Source: Lytechinus variegatus
Lineage: Eukaryota > Echinodermata > Echinoidea > Temnopleuroida > Toxopneustidae
Reading direction: 5' to 3'
DNA length: 64,000 nucleotides
Assembly: GCF_018143015.1 (NCBI RefSeq)
Contig: NC_054746.1
Coordinates: 16,049,532-16,113,531, forward strand
The position numbers and the translations under genes are program-made. Each line of letters starts with the position of its first letter. Positions within the stretch are counted from its first letter, which is position 1. The notes beneath the pieces were generated by a model. The model did no database searches, was not told the DNA's origin, and saw only the letters and a list, made by a program, of their open reading frames with translations. Shown here piece by piece: positions 13,337 through 23,200 of the stretch.

Positions 13337-13490
13337 AGGTCGAGTCCACCCCAGAAAATTGTTGATTTGCATCGACTGAGAAAACTCACACAAGCAAGCA
13401 TAATGCTAAAAAACTTCATTAAAATCAGATGTAAAATAAGAAAGTTATGACATTTTACAGTTTTTTTTATTGGTTGAATTAAACACTTTT
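13337..13490. repeat. Single-arm fragment of the AAGTCCACCCC MITE family
   Basis: GAGGTCGAGTCCACCCCAGAAAATTGTTGATTTG, then AAAATCAGATGTAAAATAAG and AAAGTTATGACATTTTA, match the left arm of the element at 17439-18052. The right arm is missing, so this is a truncated copy. Confidence 0.6.
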
Positions 13491-14274
13491 TCACAGTAAC
13501 CCCCCCCCCCTGTCGGTCACTCAGCCAGCTCCCAGACCCATGTCACACTAGAACTCAGACACTTATCACCCCCAAATCATCACAAGAAAATTTTGTATAC
13601 ATCTCGTTGTGATCTCCTGTTCTCTGAGATTAAATAGCGCATTTTCTCGACATAACATCATCATTGGAAAGGAAAATAAAAATGAATAGAAGTCACGGAG
13701 CTGAGAACTCAGATTAATTACATAATCTATGGCAGTGTATCCTATTGCCGGACACCTTTATTTCAGTGCTTTAAAAATGACAACTAGAAGAAATACAATA
13801 AAGAAAAATTATAACTTGCTATTCCAAATATTCTGAAAATTATGAATATGATGAAATTATTTTATATTTTCCAACCGTTTTCTTTGCACCGCACTTGCCG
13901 CATACCCCTTCATGAAAAACAATTATTTTCGTGCGTGACAAATTACATCATAATTCCGGACGCGCACCGGATGGGTAAAAATATTCTTGATAATAATGAT
14001 GTAAGAAAGAATTGGTGTGATTTTTTCATGATATATCTTGTCATGAGTAAATTCTAAGTTTTTATTTGCTTTCTTATATCGATTCTGAGCAGATCTTTGT
14101 AATAAATTTGTGTTTGCTAACTAATTTCATTTTTTTAATTGTGCGTTTGGTTCATATCGTGACCCTCAGCTCATCAAGTTCTATCGGTGCGCTGTCGATC
14201 ATCAACGGCTCTCTATGCACGGTAAACCTCGCGCACGTTCGGGGTATCGGGTACCTTGAGAACTAGACCAAAAG

Positions 14275-14342
14275 CTTCAGTCTCTGTATTTTGGTTGTTC
14301 CGCTGAACTGCGTTGGCTCCACTCACCATACATAGACTGAAG
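14275..14342. repeat. 70-bp hairpin, copy 1
   Basis: The stem is CTTCAGTCTCTGTAT pairing with ATACATAGACTGAAG (14 of 15). The loop holds TTGGTTGTTCCGCTGAAC and a conserved GTTGGCTCCACTCACC. A second copy is at 15524-15594. The two agree in the loop as well as the stem, and one stem position differs in a pair-preserving way (A-T here, G-C there). It could be a tiny MITE or a structured RNA. The function is unknown. Confidence 0.6.
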
Positions 14343-14475
14343 TGGTTGGGGGTCCGTGGCTACAGACAACGTATAGTGAACTAGCGTTTTATAGATCGCG
14401 ATTTAAAACTGTTTTTTGAGAGAAATTTAATGATATAAATTCAGGGAAATACAAATAATTTAAGTAATTGCATAC

Positions 14476-14600
14476 CTTGGACCGGATTTATTGATAAAAA
14501 TCCACTGGATGATTGAGAAATCTGTCATCTAAGCCATTTTCTCCTGACCTGACGGTTTATCTTGCAAGTTGCCATCTTGAATGACGTCATTATCGTTAAT
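14476..14600 (-). other. Putative non-coding first exon of DNAJC4
   Basis: On the minus strand the segment runs from AAGATGGCAACTTGCAAG to TCCGGTCCAAG and is followed by GTATGC, a usable donor. AAGATGGC is a common initiator/YY1 sequence at housekeeping start sites. The next acceptor downstream would feed the ATG exon that ends at 12108. The 5' edge is a guess. Transcript evidence is absent. Confidence 0.4.
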
Positions 14601-14770
14601 TCTCGATATATCGCGATTATAACTAATATCGTTTGTCTTCGTGAGTGTATCGTATCGTATTATTGCCTTGTAGGTGTGCTGGTGGAATGCAATATCGATA
14701 TCACATTCGTACATTGTTGACGCCCTCTCCGTTCGTTTGTAAATATTTCATAGTTTGGCTGCCATTTTGA
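14570..14770. promoter_or_regulatory. Candidate bidirectional promoter with CRE and YY1-like sites
   Basis: A perfect CRE, TGACGTCA, lies at 14582-14589 next to GCCATCTT (14571-14578, YY1-like on the minus strand). About 180 bp away is GCCATTTT (14761-14768), followed by a plus-strand donor at 14805. The block is richer in CpG than the surrounding DNA. This layout fits a promoter firing toward DNAJC4 on the left and an unidentified transcript on the right. Confidence 0.4.
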
Positions 14771-14804
14771 CCTGTTTTCCTGTGTCGTACCCAACTAAAC
14801 ATCG
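14750..14804 (+). other. Candidate non-coding first exon, plus strand
   Basis: The segment TTTGGCTGCCATTTTGACC to AACTAAACATCG is followed by GTAAAG, a reasonable donor. It has no ATG. It would be the first exon of a plus-strand transcript divergent from DNAJC4, but no downstream exon could be assigned with confidence. Confidence 0.25.
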
Positions 14805-15523
14805 GTAAAGTATAATTTTCATGCATTTTCATCTATATCGTTGAAAGAATGTTAAAACAGAATAATTAACTATTTTGAATGTTTAGTTTTTATATCCTTA
14901 GATTGTAACCTCGATGAGTTATAGAACCTCAAACTTTGGACTCTGGTCGGACAAAGGTGCTGATGTTATAACGAATGGGAGCCCACACGGACACTTTACC
15001 GTCGGTGAATGGGGATTACAGTAAAATGTCAGAAATTGTTGAATAAATCCCCAGAAACGACGGTTATTCCTGTCTACTTGAGAACTAGCCGTCGACGATC
15101 TGATCGATGGAGCGGACGAAATTGAAATTGAAATTCGGCAAATCAGGTCCGTATTTCCATCAGAAAATGGATCAATTGGGATTATTGTCAATGCAAAACT
15201 ATGCTGTATGATATTTCAAGCATTTTCTGTCATTTTAGAAAAAAATAATTTCCCCCTTTTCCGCCTTGTTTTTGCAATCTTGTTCTTTGCATTGATCTGT
15301 GAAATTGAACGGAGGAAGTCTTACGGTACGCAGTAATATGCGCGTCCGGAAATATGATAGTCATGATAGTGTCCGGTAATACAATAGTTGACTATATATT
15401 CTATCACTCACTGATCAGCATGCAAATTGCTTTCCTTTTCAGCTTTGAGTTTGACTTTGAAACTTTAATTGTGCCTTTTCAAAAATTTAAATGGCCACCG
15501 ATCACATACATGTAGATCAAAAG

Positions 15524-15594
15524 CTTCGGTCTCTGTTATGTTGGTTGTTCAGCTGAACTCCGTTGGCTTCACTCACCAAATACAGAGACCGAAG
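15524..15594. repeat. 70-bp hairpin, copy 2
   Basis: The stem CTTCGGTCTCTGT pairs perfectly with ACAGAGACCGAAG over 13 bp and is extended by TTGGT/ACCAA. The loop contains a perfect 12-bp palindrome GTTCAGCTGAAC and GTTGGCTTCACTCACC. It is about 85% like copy 1 at 14275-14342. Outside the stem, AGATC at 15514-15518 is answered by GATCT at 15604-15608. Confidence 0.65.
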
Positions 15595-15649
15595 TTCTAG
15601 CGCGATCTGTACAGGGGACTCAATGGCCATATGTTTATGTACTTAAGAT

Positions 15650-15687
15650 CGGACAAAACGGGGAAGTGAATTTGCGTGACAGCCGAG
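15650..15687 (+). other. Candidate alternative first exon, plus strand
   Basis: GAAGTGAATTTGCGTGACAG then CCGAG is followed by GTAAGTCAC, a strong donor, at 15688. The stretch is CpG-containing and has no ATG. It may be an alternative start for the same unassigned plus-strand transcript as 14750-14804. Confidence 0.22.
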
Positions 15688-16943
15688 GTAAGTCACTGTT
15701 TTTGTTTCTTTTAACTTTATTTTTCTCGTTTTTTTGGCAATTAATGCCAAGAGGGAATATTAATTTGCATTTTGGTCGCAATAATTTTCAATTTTTTTAT
15801 TCATTAAAGACAAAAATTGAAGAGCCCCGACGGGGGGATTTTGCATTGCAAGTCCCCTAGTGGTGCGTGCACGATAGCGAGCCGTCTGTGTACGAGGAAA
15901 AATTGAAAAAATAAATGTTAAAAACTCCTCGAAACAGACGGCTGCCAGCTGTCTACCGATCACACTGACATACTTTGTATGATTGGTGATCAGTGTGAAA
16001 CAGCCAGTCAGCCGTGATTAGATTGTTATATCGGCTGCCGATCTGACGTTTCGGTTACAAGGTTAATTTCAACTTCAGTTCAAGCACAAAACTAACTTTA
16101 GATCTACGGTCATAACGGTACACAATTTAACACATGTCGGACCACACACACACACAAGCTTGATTTGTAATCACAACGTTAGATTTAACATTAATAATCG
16201 ATGGTGGGCAAGATGTTAAGATGTCAAAATATATCCATATAATCAACCATCGCGTGGATTCACAGCGGTTGTCATACCTTACCTATAGATTGACGTTCCT
16301 CTCCATTAAAAGGGAAGAAGGCGGTGGCTTTTCACCCGGCTTTTCACAAATTTGTCTGAATTTTGTTGTTGTATAACATAATATCTCGCCGTAGATGGGG
16401 TTAGTACATTTTCTGCTCTTTGTCGTCTGCTAGTACTAGTAACAAAAAAGTAACAAAAAAGAAAAAGGCATGGGCCCCCGCATGGGTCACAGAGATAAAA
16501 ATCAGGGTAGGCCTACAATTATTGGCTTCATCCCCATCTCCACCAACAAAAACAGCTACAAGTATTCATTCATCCCAAGACCCATCCCAGGGTCCCAGAC
16601 TAGAACTCTCTCACTGACCCCCAACCCCCGCCCCAACCATTGAAATCAAGAGCACTGAAACATTCAGGCGAAACGTACTTCAAATATACTGATACAAAGC
16701 ATAGCAAATACTAAAATGAATCTTTTCTCTTCGCGCCATCAACATCAGCGCACTTCCTGCCCGATTGGCTCTCAGTGTGGAGCGTTGGGCAGTATACCCA
16801 AAGCCAGACTCAAAGAAGAAGAAGAAGGAGAAGATACATAGTTCTATACCGATAATCATTGTCTCATTTTACTAAATTTACTATAATATCTGATATCAGA
16901 ATTAAAATTTAGTATTCAAATTATGATCTCAATATCAATATCA

Positions 16944-17021
16944 TAAACACAGGATGAAAGTATAAAAACTGAAGATTTTTCTTAAACACAGGATGAAAGT
17001 ATAAAAACTGAAGATTTTTCT
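16944..17021. repeat. Perfect 39-bp tandem duplication
   Basis: Two adjacent 39-base units, beginning TAAACACAGGATGAAAG and ending GAAGATTTTTCT, are identical. This indicates a very recent slippage event in intergenic DNA. Confidence 0.9.
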
Positions 17022-17438
17022 TTATTTTCCTGTCAATGACAAAAACAATCATTTCTTAATCAAATCAATTTTAGCTCAAATCTCTAAGTTATCTCTATCT
17101 ATAAGGTTTCATTAATCAAAATTATATTTCGATCATAAACATTCTTTTTAGTAGTAACTATGTTAAAAGAATTATGTAAGCAGAATAGTTTTATACCATT
17201 CAAGAAACATGTAAAGTCTTGATTAAAGTAAGTAACCTCAAATCCATTATCTAGTCAACATTTCAAGATTTGGGGGAATGTCGAGGGTATATGACTAAAA
17301 TTTGTACAATTTATATACCGAACCACTATCTCAATCTTAATTTTGAGTAATACGGCAGGTATTTTTCTATATTTTTCATTCATATGTAATTGTGATATAA
17401 AGAAGGCTTTTTACATAAATAAGGCTACCATTTACACT

Positions 17439-18052
17439 TTAAAGGTCAAGTCCACCTCAGAATAATGTCAATTTGAATTAATAAAGAAAAATCAGACAAG
17501 CACAATGCTGAAAATTTCATCAAAAACGGATGTAAAATAAGAAAGTTATGACATTTCAAAGTTTCGCTTATTTTTAACAAAAAATTTATATGAACGAGTC
17601 AGTTTTACATCCAAAATGAGAGAGTCGATGATGTCACTCACTCACTATTTCTTTTGTTTTTTTATTGTTTGAATTATACAATATTTCAATTTTTACGAAT
17701 TTTATGATTAGGACCTCCTTGCCTGAAGCAAAAAATGTTAGAATAATGAATTCCACGTGTTCGGGGAGGAATGAAACTTCACTTTACATGACAATGACAA
17801 GAAAATCAAAATATTTCATATTTCATATAATAAAATACAAAAGAAATTGTGAGTGAGTGATGTCATCAGTTCCCTCATTTGCATACCGACCGAGATGTGC
17901 ATATAACTGTTTTGTGAAATGAAGCGAAACTTTAAAATGTCATAACTTTCTTATTTTACATCCGATTTTGATGAAATTTTCAGTGTTATGATTGTTGAAT
18001 TTTTCTCTTTTTATTCAAATCAAGGTTTTGTTGGGGTGGACTTGTCCTTTAA
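17439..18052. repeat. Long-TIR MITE, AAGTCCACCCC family, copy 2
   Basis: The ends are TTAAAGGTCAAGTCCACC and GGTGGACTTGTCCTTTAA. The inverted arms share ATGTAAAATAAGAAAGTTATG and CATTTCAAAGTTTCGCTT with their complements. The centre has mirrored TGAGTGA..CATCA and CTCACTATTTCTTTTGT blocks. This is the most intact copy of the family in the window. There is no transposase, so it must be mobilised in trans if it still moves. Confidence 0.82.
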
Positions 18053-18361
18053 GTATTAATTTTTAGTTGTTATTGTTTTAAGTACATATTGTATATTGCA
18101 TAGTCAGAAAGATTTAGGGTTTTTTTTTTTATTAATTTGTTTGGATAATTTAGTGCAGAATTTCAGAAGTGTAAGTACAAAATAATTACCACCACATTCA
18201 TGTATGTCTGTGATTGGATGTTGAAATGCTTAATTTCAGCGTTTTCCCTTTTTTATTGTTAGTAAAACTCTCTCACTCCTTCCTTTTATCTACATGTGTA
18301 TATATATAATGTTTTCTGTTATATGCATTTATCTGTTTTTTGCCAATAATGGCATTTAACA

Positions 18362-18442
18362 GTAACTGGAGATTCCCCTTCGCTCCATCACGTACGTCCT
18401 GGCATGGGCGGCCTCGGGGGAGGGGGCGGTGTCGTATTTCTT
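18362..18442 (+). other. Possible exon of an unidentified plus-strand gene
   Basis: An 80-base island of high GC (CpG, GGCGGCCTCGGGGGAGG) is bounded by AACAG on the left and TTT|GTAAGC on the right, a good donor. An ATG in strong context (GGCATGGGC) at 18404 would give MGGLGGGGGVVFL before the splice. Another frame is open throughout (SNWRFPFAPSRTSWHGRPRG). Neither is recognisable, and on the minus strand a proline-rich frame also exists. It is reported only because its base composition is unlike its surroundings. Confidence 0.22.
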
Positions 18443-18928
18443 TGTAAGCATTTATTCACCTAATTTTGCTCCTATGATTGTTAGTTTTCTTCAGAACACT
18501 TTTTGAAAACATTTGTTGAATATCTTCTACTAGATGTTTAATAATATTATTTTGGTATATGAAATATAGGGGGTAGGGGTCATGCCCCCCAAAAAAAAAT
18601 CATAATAAGTAAATAATAAATAAAATAAAAATTAAAAATATGACCAAGAAAAAAGGGTAAAAAAAGAAAGAAAAGGAAGGAAAAGTGGTTGATCAAAAGG
18701 GTTATCGTATATTGTGTCAAAATCTATCATGAAATTAACTTTTTGTCTAGAAGATAAATATATAAATTTTTGGCTGATTACGCTGACATGTGCGACTAAA
18801 GCATTGGTAAGGAAAACTGTGACTGAAATAGTAATTTGTGAAACCACATTATACGGACATACTTACAAAGCCATGTATACCCAAATAAAGAAGATGACTT
18901 TTCGTTCGTAATATAACCGTCTCACCCC

Positions 18929-19091
18929 GGAGCGTTTCATCAAATACTATAGTCGGATATTTCTTCCGACAAAGTTTTGGTCCTTTTAAAATATAGGAAA
19001 TGTGAAAATAGAAAATGAATAGCCAGTCAATATCAATGAAAGTTTTTAGATGTAGCAACTCATCGAATAATATACGTTGATGAAACGCTCC
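18929..19091. repeat. MITE with GGAGCGTTTCATCAA ends
   Basis: GGAGCGTTTCATCAA at the left is answered by TTGATGAAACGCTCC at the right, 163 bp overall. Inner pairs such as AAGTTTTGGTCC and GAAAGTTTTTAG are weaker. It shares its ends with the elements at 19949-20096 and 54574-54732. Confidence 0.7.
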
Positions 19092-19284
19092 TCTGATCAT
19101 TTGCGATCGGTGAGATAACGATATACAATTAAGGAAGTCGGGCTACGTACTATACCGTATATGACCTGGCCCCATGGTCAGAGTTTTAATACATTGATTA
19201 TCTGGCTAACAAATCACTCTATTCTTATAAGTTTCAAAAAGAGTATATGCATGCATTTACCCGTTTTCTATTTCATGACCTTCT

Positions 19285-19475
19285 TCGCCACCCCCCCCCC
19301 CTCCCCCCCCCTCTCCCTCTCGTTTTCACCCCCATCTCTTAATCCCGCCTCTCCTACCTTCTATAACAAATCACAATTCATTATTTCCTTCTATATCTCT
19401 ACCATATCCATGAATCGATAAACCTCCCTCACCCCTTCTACTCACTTTTCAACACTTCTTTCCACTCCTCCTCTC
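19285..19475. repeat. Pyrimidine-rich tract
   Basis: C runs near 19290-19311 sit in a CT-rich stretch without coding features. It lies between the MITE at 18929-19091 and the end of CRTAC1. Confidence 0.6.
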
Positions 19476-19948
19476 ACTGACACTGTGAACTTCCTTTTGT
19501 TTATCAGTCCCCTTCTCTCTCTTTATAAGCTCATATTCCAGTCATCGTGTACCGGGTCGTGTACTTCACTGATAGTGAAAATAGGTGCCCGTATGCAAAC
19601 ATGTCTGGCAATCTGAATTAATGTTCAAGCTGTTAACAGTGTGTGATTAAATAATTACACTGAGAGCTTTATGTCATGCAAATATTCATTTATAAATATA
19701 TTCACAGTAGAAGACATTGAATCACATTAACAGTGAAGTATGGAAGACATATTTAAGTCTCTGCTCCCTCATCACAAAGTAACATGTAATAAATTCATAC
19801 ATCAGAATTCACGATATAAGTAGACCTATATTGTGTCATAAAACATGCTTAGTATACATACATTATTTTGATAAACTAAACGTGCGTATTAAATCTATTT
19901 TACGCACAAAATTGAAAAAAAAATCAACAATAACACGACTTTGAATAC

Positions 19949-20096
19949 GGGGGAGCGTTTCATCAATATATTCATCCGACAAGTTGCCAGATCTGACATC
20001 TTTCCATGATTTTGATTGGCTTAGAGGCACTGTTCCTTTGGTAACTGTCGGATAAAATGGAACTTGTCCGACAAGTCCTTTCATGAAACGCCCCCC
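19949..20096. repeat. MITE with GGGGGAGCGTTTCATCAA ends
   Basis: The left end GGGGGAGCGTTTCATCAA is answered by TTTCATGAAACGCCCCCC. Inside are ATCCGACAAGTTG and CAACTTGTCGGAT-like arms, plus TTGATTGGCTTAGAGGCACT. The copy at 54574-54732 is close to 90% identical by eye. This one lies about 200 bp beyond the CRTAC1 stop and could be part of its 3' UTR. Confidence 0.8.
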
Positions 20097-20279
20097 TTGT
20101 GACTGCATTTCACATTTCTTTTTTTCATCAATTCATGCTTATCAAGTATAAACAACATACAAAAACGGAATGATGATAAAATCATCTTAAATACATTTCA
20201 GAAAAACGTAGTAGCACACTAACAGAAAAGGACAAACATAGAGGAGTAAAGTCATTGCAAATATTATCTGGGTTGTTTC

Positions 20280-23200
20280 TCATTCTGGTCTGTCATTTCG
20301 ATTGGATCCTGAGGTATCACTCTGAGAATTCACAGGGTGTTGAATTTTGATAAACGAGTTGATTTCATCTTCGGTTATTTCCCGCGTGATGGTTGAGGTA
20401 TCCGGCCATTTGACTTCAATGGTCACCGGAACATCCGAAGGGCCAAAGCCAAAGTGCGCAACCGGTTCCATCTCGCAGAGGTATCCGGACCCGCCGTCGA
20501 TGACCCGTAGATGGGAGTTGCCATTCCGCGTCACGACGTTGACGACGGCACCGCGAGCAGGGGCGTTGTTCTGCGTCAAGGGCATGACGCGCAACCACCG
20601 ATGGTTGGTGGCACGTCTGGAGCGGTATAGAGTTAGAGGTTGACTGGCTGATTCACCATGGGATAGGATGAGCTCCAGCTGACCGTCACCATCGAGATCA
20701 GTCACTGCTCCACCTGCGAAGGAATATTCAAAGGGTCATTCTAAAAGAGAATGTCACAAGTCATGAAAATAATGTATCAGTTATCTTTCGGTTAACAGTT
20801 CTTGTGCAGATACTCAAGAAATGGACAATGAAAGATAATAACGAACGTCGGATGGTACACAGAGTAATTAAAGCGAAACATGATGTCTTTAGCTATAATG
20901 TCTTGGGAGTGTTTGAACTGTTCCAAAGGAACCTGTGCAATTATTACTATTGCCCTCGATCATGTTTGTATACTTTCATTTACCTGTTCCATATCCATTG
21001 ACCTCTGCAGCATCACCTAGATTGGTCTGTTCTTCAATGTTGACACTCCAATCTCCCGTAGGTCTGATCTTGTAGAGCCTGTTAGGGGCGGGGCCATGGT
21101 AGGCAATGTTGTTGAAGTATACTTCGAGGATACCGTCATTATCAAAGTCAGCTGCAATGACCGTCCTGATAGGCGAAGCTTCCTCAAACGAAGCATCGGC
21201 AACATTCTGGAAAAAAATGAAAATTATATTACAAAGACGATGAATGTTAAAATAATTCTCAATGACCTAATTGAAACATGCATACATCATTGATAGACGA
21301 ATGACAACGTTTTACGGTTTCACCATTTAAGATAGTCCTGACGAACAACAGAGTTCAATTGCTCAAAACGTCGAGGCTACCAGTTCCTCTAAGAACTATT
21401 CTCCAAAAGATCCTCCCAACAGTCCCTTTCAGGACAATCTCACAAGGTAAAACCGAAAACCTTGTCATCTAGACTCACATCATGCAAACCTTCAAAACTC
21501 ATCACTGGTAAATGATACCTGGATACTAATAGTGAGGTATACTCGGCATCAAGAGAGACATTATCCCTAAAAATGGCTATTATGCCATGAGTATCAGAAA
21601 GAGAAATGATCCCCATGACCCGATTGAGTAGGGGGGGGGGGTAAGACTCACCTGAAACCATCGTCTGTCACCTCTAGTTTTCTGTAAGTAGAGACGGTGA
21701 TGACCATTCCAGCTCCCGTAGACAATATCTAACTTGCCGTCTCCGTTGAAGTCGGCAAGAGCAACACCTCTCCCGTTCTCTCTTGCATCAGAGATCCCTG
21801 CAATATTGTTTGTATAATAAAGATTTTTCGGAGAGTTAAAAATTGGCGTTTGTGATCGCAAGTCATCGGTAAGTGACCAAAACAAAAGTATTACAAATAT
21901 TTTTACGATGTAACAGCTACATTTTTCTCTTGAAATAAAGTTCTGATTGCATTTCTATCATTCTATAACAGTCATGTGCGGCACCTGTGCTGTTTATCTG
22001 GTCACTCATTTTTTAGTTTCTTAATTCGATAGGCATTACATTTCATTATCAAACTGTCTGGCTGTGTTTACTCCAATATTATTCTTAGCAATACTTATAA
22101 GTGTTTTTTTAATCTATTTTTTTATTGGGGGATATGCTTGTTTCTTTATTATTTTCATGATTACCAGTTAATAATTTTTTTTTAAATATTCTGTTTATAT
22201 CTGGTTTTTGTTGACCTAATAAAACATGAATAAAATATAGAGAAATTTAACGTACTTGACGAGGCTGCAACCTCTTCAAAATTTCCGCGTCCATCGTTCT
22301 TGTAGAGAAAGTTTGGCCCACCTTCGTTGTCACAAAATATATCTGACCTCCCTTCGTCGTTCAGAATGGGACCAACTGCAACACCTCGGCCACCTGCCAG
22401 AAAAGATATACGAATAGGATGATCTCTTCGTTTTATTTGTGACGGTATTAATGAAAACAAAATCTATACTCGACGACGCGACATTTCGTAAGAAAAAAAA
22501 AATATAGATAAGAAAACGTTCCTCCTGAGGAGTTTAAGGCATAAAATTCCTCTGTAATATTCCATTCCGGGTTCAAACCCCAACGATCAATAGAGTATAA
22601 TAGGGAAGGGGAATTACTTTACCCCAATTCATTCCTCGTTTTACGTAGTGGCAGAAACTGTGAGAAGTTCCTTTTTCGCCAATTTTGTTTATGTCACTGT
22701 GCATTTGTGGACATATTGAAAAGGGCGTGAAACTAACAAACTAAGTTTCTAAACCGATAAGCTAAATAATATTCCTCCGAAGTAGTCACAAGTATACAAA
22801 CAAGATTATTTTCACATTTCTGATTGTGCAGAACATCGAAAAGGGCTCCATACATGTGTGAATAAAAGTAATTCTTATACAAGAACTTACCAGTATATCC
22901 TTCAACGCCTACTTCAGATGCGACGTTTCGGATCTTGATGATACCAGCGCTGACGTCACTTTGAGTCTCATCCATTTCTACCATAGCACAGGGACCAATG
23001 GGTGGGGATACCCATCTGTTAGCATAGTTTGATAGATAGATGGAGTAGCGACCGGTTCCTTTACGATCAATACACGCCACAGAACGACCTGTTTAGAAAA
23101 ATTCAGTATAAATTCAAATAAATTCATAAAAGAAGAAAAAAATATTGCAACCTTGCTCCAACCTTATTATACGAAATATTACTTCACTTGACCTTAGTAG

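Noticed and set aside
14066-14266. Plus-strand frame ending IGALSIINGSLCTVNLAHVR
   Set aside because: It is short, with no family match and no supporting splice sites; the CpG-rich composition is better explained by the nearby promoter region.
22555-22600. tRNA gene suggested by a GGGTTCAAACCCC B-box-like word
   Set aside because: No A box or cloverleaf could be placed upstream; it is a lone match within a CRTAC1 intron.
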